From: CAXSEA01 sp964235675
Lineage (GTDB): Bacteria; Armatimonadota; Armatimonadia; Armatimonadales; Capsulimonadaceae
Assembly (NCBI GenBank): GCA_964235675.1
Contig: CAXSEA010000082.1
Coordinates: forward strand, 1 to 13,725
Direction: 5' to 3'
Length of the DNA stretch: 13,725 nt
The notes beneath the pieces are model-generated. The model worked only from the letters and a program-made list of their open reading frames with translations, did no database searches and was not told where the DNA came from. Shown here piece by piece: positions 12,788 through 13,725 of this stretch. Each line of letters starts with the position of its first letter. Position 1 is the stretch's first letter. Both the position numbers and the translations under genes were made by a program.

Positions 12788-13654
12788 TTAAGGCGCGTAG
12801 ACGCGAATGTAATCTACGCTGAGAGTCTGGGGGAAGTGGGTGGCGGCGTCCGGCGGGCCGGGCCAATCGCCGCCGACTGCAAGATTGAGGATAAGGTAGC
12901 TGGATTCCTTATCGAAAGTCCAAACCGAGCCTTGTGGAAGGCTGGCGGGCGTGTAGGCGGCGTACTGCTTGCCATCCAAGTAGTAAGTTAATTTCCCCGG
13001 CTGCCATAGGAGGCCATAGGTATGGTAGGCATCCGAGAGCGGCGCTCCGCTCGGCAAAGCGGCGGTTGCGGTGACATTGTAGGCGGTGTAATCGGTCGCC
13101 GATTGAGTGGCTGAGAGCGGGCCATGGATCGAAAAATGGTTGGTGCCCGGCTCTTTGCCGATGTTTTCCATCACGTCGTTCTCGCCGCACAGCGGCCAGG
13201 AGTCGTTCACACCCAGTAGCCAGAACGCGGGCCACATTCCCTGTCCGGACGGTAGTTTGCAGCGCACTTCGATATAGCCGTATTTGGCGGCGTACTTGCC
13301 CTTGGTGTTGATCCGCGCCGACGCATACTTGCCGCCGCCTAAATCGGTGGCTGTAATCGCGAGAGCGGAGCCGTCGGAGGCGGCGGGGTCGTGCACAATC
13401 TGGCAATGGGCGGCGTCGGAGACGTACTGCTCCATCTCGTGATTGTAGACCGGGCCGTCATCGTAGCTCCAAACAGCGGAATTGGGCAGCGATCCTGGGC
13501 TGCCTGCGAATTCATCGCTCCAGACCAAAGCGCCGTGGCTCACGGCTTGCTGCGGACTTGGGGCGCTTTGCTGCGCGAATCCAAGACTTGAACTGAGAAG
13601 GGTGCAGCCAAGAGCCAGGCTGGCCTTGAAAATTCTACTGTTGATTTGATTCAA
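12788..13654 (-). CDS. Secreted glycoside hydrolase family 16 (endo-beta-glucanase / laminarinase type)
   Basis: Exported retaining endo-glycosidase, likely cutting beta-1,3- or mixed beta-glucans; GH16 also includes agarases and carrageenases. Seen (288 aa): signal peptide at about 1-27 (ends GFA before QQ), then a single jelly-roll GH16 domain from about 43 to the end. VWSDEFAG opens it, SARINTKGKYAAKYGYIEVRC-type strands follow, then GMWPAFWLLG and the active-site strand WPLCGENDVMENIG with nucleophile E158, D160 and acid/base E163. Next comes FHTYGLLW-type AYHTYGLLWQPGKLTYYLDG; the C-terminus DYIRVY is typical. The usual Ile after the nucleophile is Asn (E-N-D-V-M-E). Start: TTG 13654 is the only start before an in-frame stop at 13667; no clear Shine-Dalgarno. 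It overlaps the 3' end of an upstream gene by 20 nt, suggesting coupled translation. Confidence 0.92.
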   Translation of the reverse strand: MNQINSRIFKASLALGCTLLSSSLGFAQQSAPSPQQAVSHGALVWSDEFAGSPGSLPNSAVWSYDDGPVYNHEMEQYVSDAAHCQIVHDPAASDGSALAITATDLGGGKYASARINTKGKYAAKYGYIEVRCKLPSGQGMWPAFWLLGVNDSWPLCGENDVMENIGKEPGTNHFSIHGPLSATQSATDYTAYNVTATAALPSGAPLSDAYHTYGLLWQPGKLTYYLDGKQYAAYTPASLPQGSVWTFDKESSYLILNLAVGGDWPGPPDAATHFPQTLSVDYIRVYAP

Positions 13655-13725
13655 AATCCGGGCTTTCTATGGTGCCTGATTGAGTGGAGCTTTGCTGGAG
13701 GGCGGCGACGACTTCGGTGGAGCGG
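13635..13725 (-). CDS. 3' end of an unidentified gene, possibly a LacI-type regulator
   Basis: Only the last 29 codons are visible (RSTEVVAALQQ...SNQQ, stop at 13635-13637). The frame has GC-rich third positions in its first half like the neighbours. The RST opening resembles the conserved R-x-ST end of LacI/GalR-family effector domains, which would suit a regulator next to a glycosidase, but this is a short match. It overlaps the GH16 TTG start by 20 nt. Of the other two minus-strand frames, one stops at about 13653 and the other at about 13670, so either remains possible. Confidence 0.4.
   Translation of the reverse strand, partial: RSTEVVAALQQSSTQSGTIESPDFESNQQ

Overview
The window is about 13.7 kb of GC-rich chromosome. 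It carries housekeeping genes (cell wall, cell division, proline and PLP metabolism, phosphate signalling), envelope chaperones and three carbohydrate-active enzymes. I see no rRNA, tRNA, CRISPR array, insertion sequence or prophage gene. SepF next to a YggS protein, combined with envelope proteins of diderm type (a SurA/PrsA-like foldase and a Spy-like LTxxQ protein), suggests a diderm lineage that uses SepF. Armatimonadota (Capsulimonas-like) is my best guess, but it is an inference from gene content and no marker here proves it.

Layout. (1) 1-2601, plus strand: the 3' part of a GH15 glucoamylase-type enzyme, then pgeF 16 nt downstream. (2) 2598-4220: three small genes of unknown function. 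A single-pass membrane or secreted protein has its own consensus sigma-70-type promoter. A second single-pass membrane protein on the minus strand overlaps it tail to tail by 4 nt. A small soluble protein diverges from the second. A 26-bp-stem bidirectional terminator closes the block. (3) 4230-6775: a Spy-like LTxxQ protein (minus) and a SurA/PrsA-like PPIase (plus) diverge from a 323-nt intergenic region. (4) 6876-8033: a Gfo/Idh/MocA dehydrogenase, preceded by a perfect 22-bp hairpin and convergent with proC. (5) 11381-8059, minus strand: phoU, yggS, sepF, proC. phoU and yggS overlap, and a U-tract terminator lies between sepF and proC. (6) 11657-12730, plus strand: a polysaccharide-deacetylase lipoprotein divergent from phoU. 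The shared 275-nt region holds an extended -10 promoter in each direction, an inverted repeat over the phoU promoter and a perfect CGAAC-N4-GTTCG palindrome. (7) 13725-12788, minus strand: the tail of an unidentified gene that ends like a LacI-type regulator, overlapping the start of a secreted GH16 beta-glucanase.

PgeF, YggS, SepF and ProC belong to a set often clustered with division and cell-wall genes; here pgeF is detached by about 6 kb. GH15, GH16, the CE4 deacetylase and the Gfo/Idh/MocA dehydrogenase fit a saprophyte that processes polysaccharides. The LTxxQ protein and the PPIase probably both serve envelope protein quality control. I found no strong candidate for a wholly new system. 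The best leads are regulatory: the terminator immediately before proC, the SOS-box-like palindrome between phoU and the deacetylase, and the operator-like repeat on the phoU promoter. Among the proteins, the internally duplicated LTxxQ protein is the most unusual.
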